From NCBI GenBank assembly GCA_003554565.1, contig PWGR01000098.1, positions 1 to 6,487 of the forward strand: a stretch of 6,487 nucleotides of DNA, given 5' to 3'. The stretch is from Clostridia bacterium. GTDB taxonomy: Bacteria > Bacillota > Sulfobacillia > SLMV01. Positions 6,366 to 6,487 of the stretch are shown here, one piece after another (within the stretch, counting starts at the first letter, position 1; every line of letters begins with the position of its first letter). Position numbers and translations under genes: made by a program. The notes under the pieces are model-generated. The model saw only the letters and a list, made by a program, of their open reading frames with translations, was not told the DNA's origin and did no database searches.

Positions 6366-6395
6366 CTTATAGATTCCAGTGTAAAAAACTGACAG
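6366..6395 (-). promoter_or_regulatory. Candidate sigma-70-type promoter for the operon
   Basis: On the minus strand, CTGTCA (6390-6395, 4 of 6 matches to TTGACA) and TATAAG (6366-6371, 5 of 6 to TATAAT) are separated by 18 bases. The spacer contains a T-run. The placement, about 185 bases before the ATG at 6180 and upstream of four tightly packed genes, makes it the best candidate in the region. It is a match by eye only. Confidence 0.45.
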
Positions 6396-6487
6396 AAGAG
6401 ATTGTGAACGCTTCATTATGTAACGAACTCTCCATGGTACGGAATAAGGTGACACAAAACCATATACGGTTGACGAAATACGGACAC

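Larger units (their letters stand above)
6181..6487. other. Non-coding upstream region of the operon
   Basis: This 307-base stretch contains no convincing gene on either strand. It is more AT-rich at its distal end. It holds a candidate minus-strand promoter, an 11-base perfect tandem repeat, an inverted repeat with 8-base arms, and a GGGGCCCC palindrome near 6354-6361, just downstream of the proposed -10 element. If transcription starts a few bases after the proposed -10, the leader before amidohydrolase 1 would be about 180 bases, long enough for leader-based control. I recognise no known riboswitch or T-box consensus in it. Confidence 0.6.

Noticed and set aside
5419..6372. Long plus-strand open frame of 317 codons opposite amidohydrolase 1, with similar ones at 4534-5406, 3054-3833 and 1739-2572
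   Set aside because: Each lies antisense to a well-supported amidohydrolase gene. Their products are rich in His, Arg, Pro and Cys with no recognisable domain. They recur at equivalent places because the sense genes are paralogues with similar codon use.
6216..6455. Minus-strand open frame of 79 codons in the leader
   Set aside because: It has no recognisable domain, overlaps the candidate promoter and repeats, and shows no convincing ribosome-binding site. It looks like a chance frame.
6470..6475. Plus-strand TTGACG as a -35 element of a rightward promoter
   Set aside because: A matching -10 would lie beyond the window, and a single hexamer is too weak to call.

Overview
The window holds one apparently co-directional gene cluster. 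Every supported gene reads on the minus strand, so transcription runs from right to left. From upstream to downstream it contains a non-coding leader with a candidate promoter (6181-6487), four successive genes for paralogous amidohydrolases (5017-6180, 3853-5010, 2679-3836, 1511-2671), a 12-helix major facilitator superfamily (MFS) transporter (156-1388), and the first 45 codons of a gene that looks like an M20/M28-type metallopeptidase (1-136), cut by the window edge.

The amidohydrolases resemble the imidazolonepropionase-like group (COG1228, PF01979 fold). Once starts are placed by Shine-Dalgarno spacing and alignment of the N termini, they are 387, 385, 385 and 386 residues long. All four keep the metal-site elements: His-x-His after the first strand, a second His-x-His around residue 221-225, Glu-His around residue 245-248, and an Asp-His-Pro around residue 300-304. 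They also share a block of the type GMKAALGENPK followed by a TRM motif. This points to repeated tandem duplication with all copies kept intact. The second gene in transcription order is the most divergent copy.

Spacing within the amidohydrolase block is tight: 6, 16 and 7 bases between stop and start codons, with ribosome-binding sites lying in or across the end of the preceding gene in two of three junctions. A 122-base gap with a strong hairpin and no T-tract separates the fourth amidohydrolase from the transporter. The peptidase-like gene follows the transporter after 19 bases. A reasonable reading is a catabolic or salvage operon in which a transporter moves a small substrate or product, and several related amidohydrolases plus a peptidase-like hydrolase cleave a family of amide, cyclic amide or dipeptide-like compounds. 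No substrate can be named from sequence alone.

The organism is a bacterium: there are clear GGAGG-type ribosome-binding sites, a plausible sigma-70-type promoter, a probable TTG start, and compact operon structure. The moderately high GC content and strong Shine-Dalgarno sites would suit a Bacillota-type anaerobe, but this is a weak inference. No RNA genes, CRISPR arrays, insertion sequences or integrase genes were seen.
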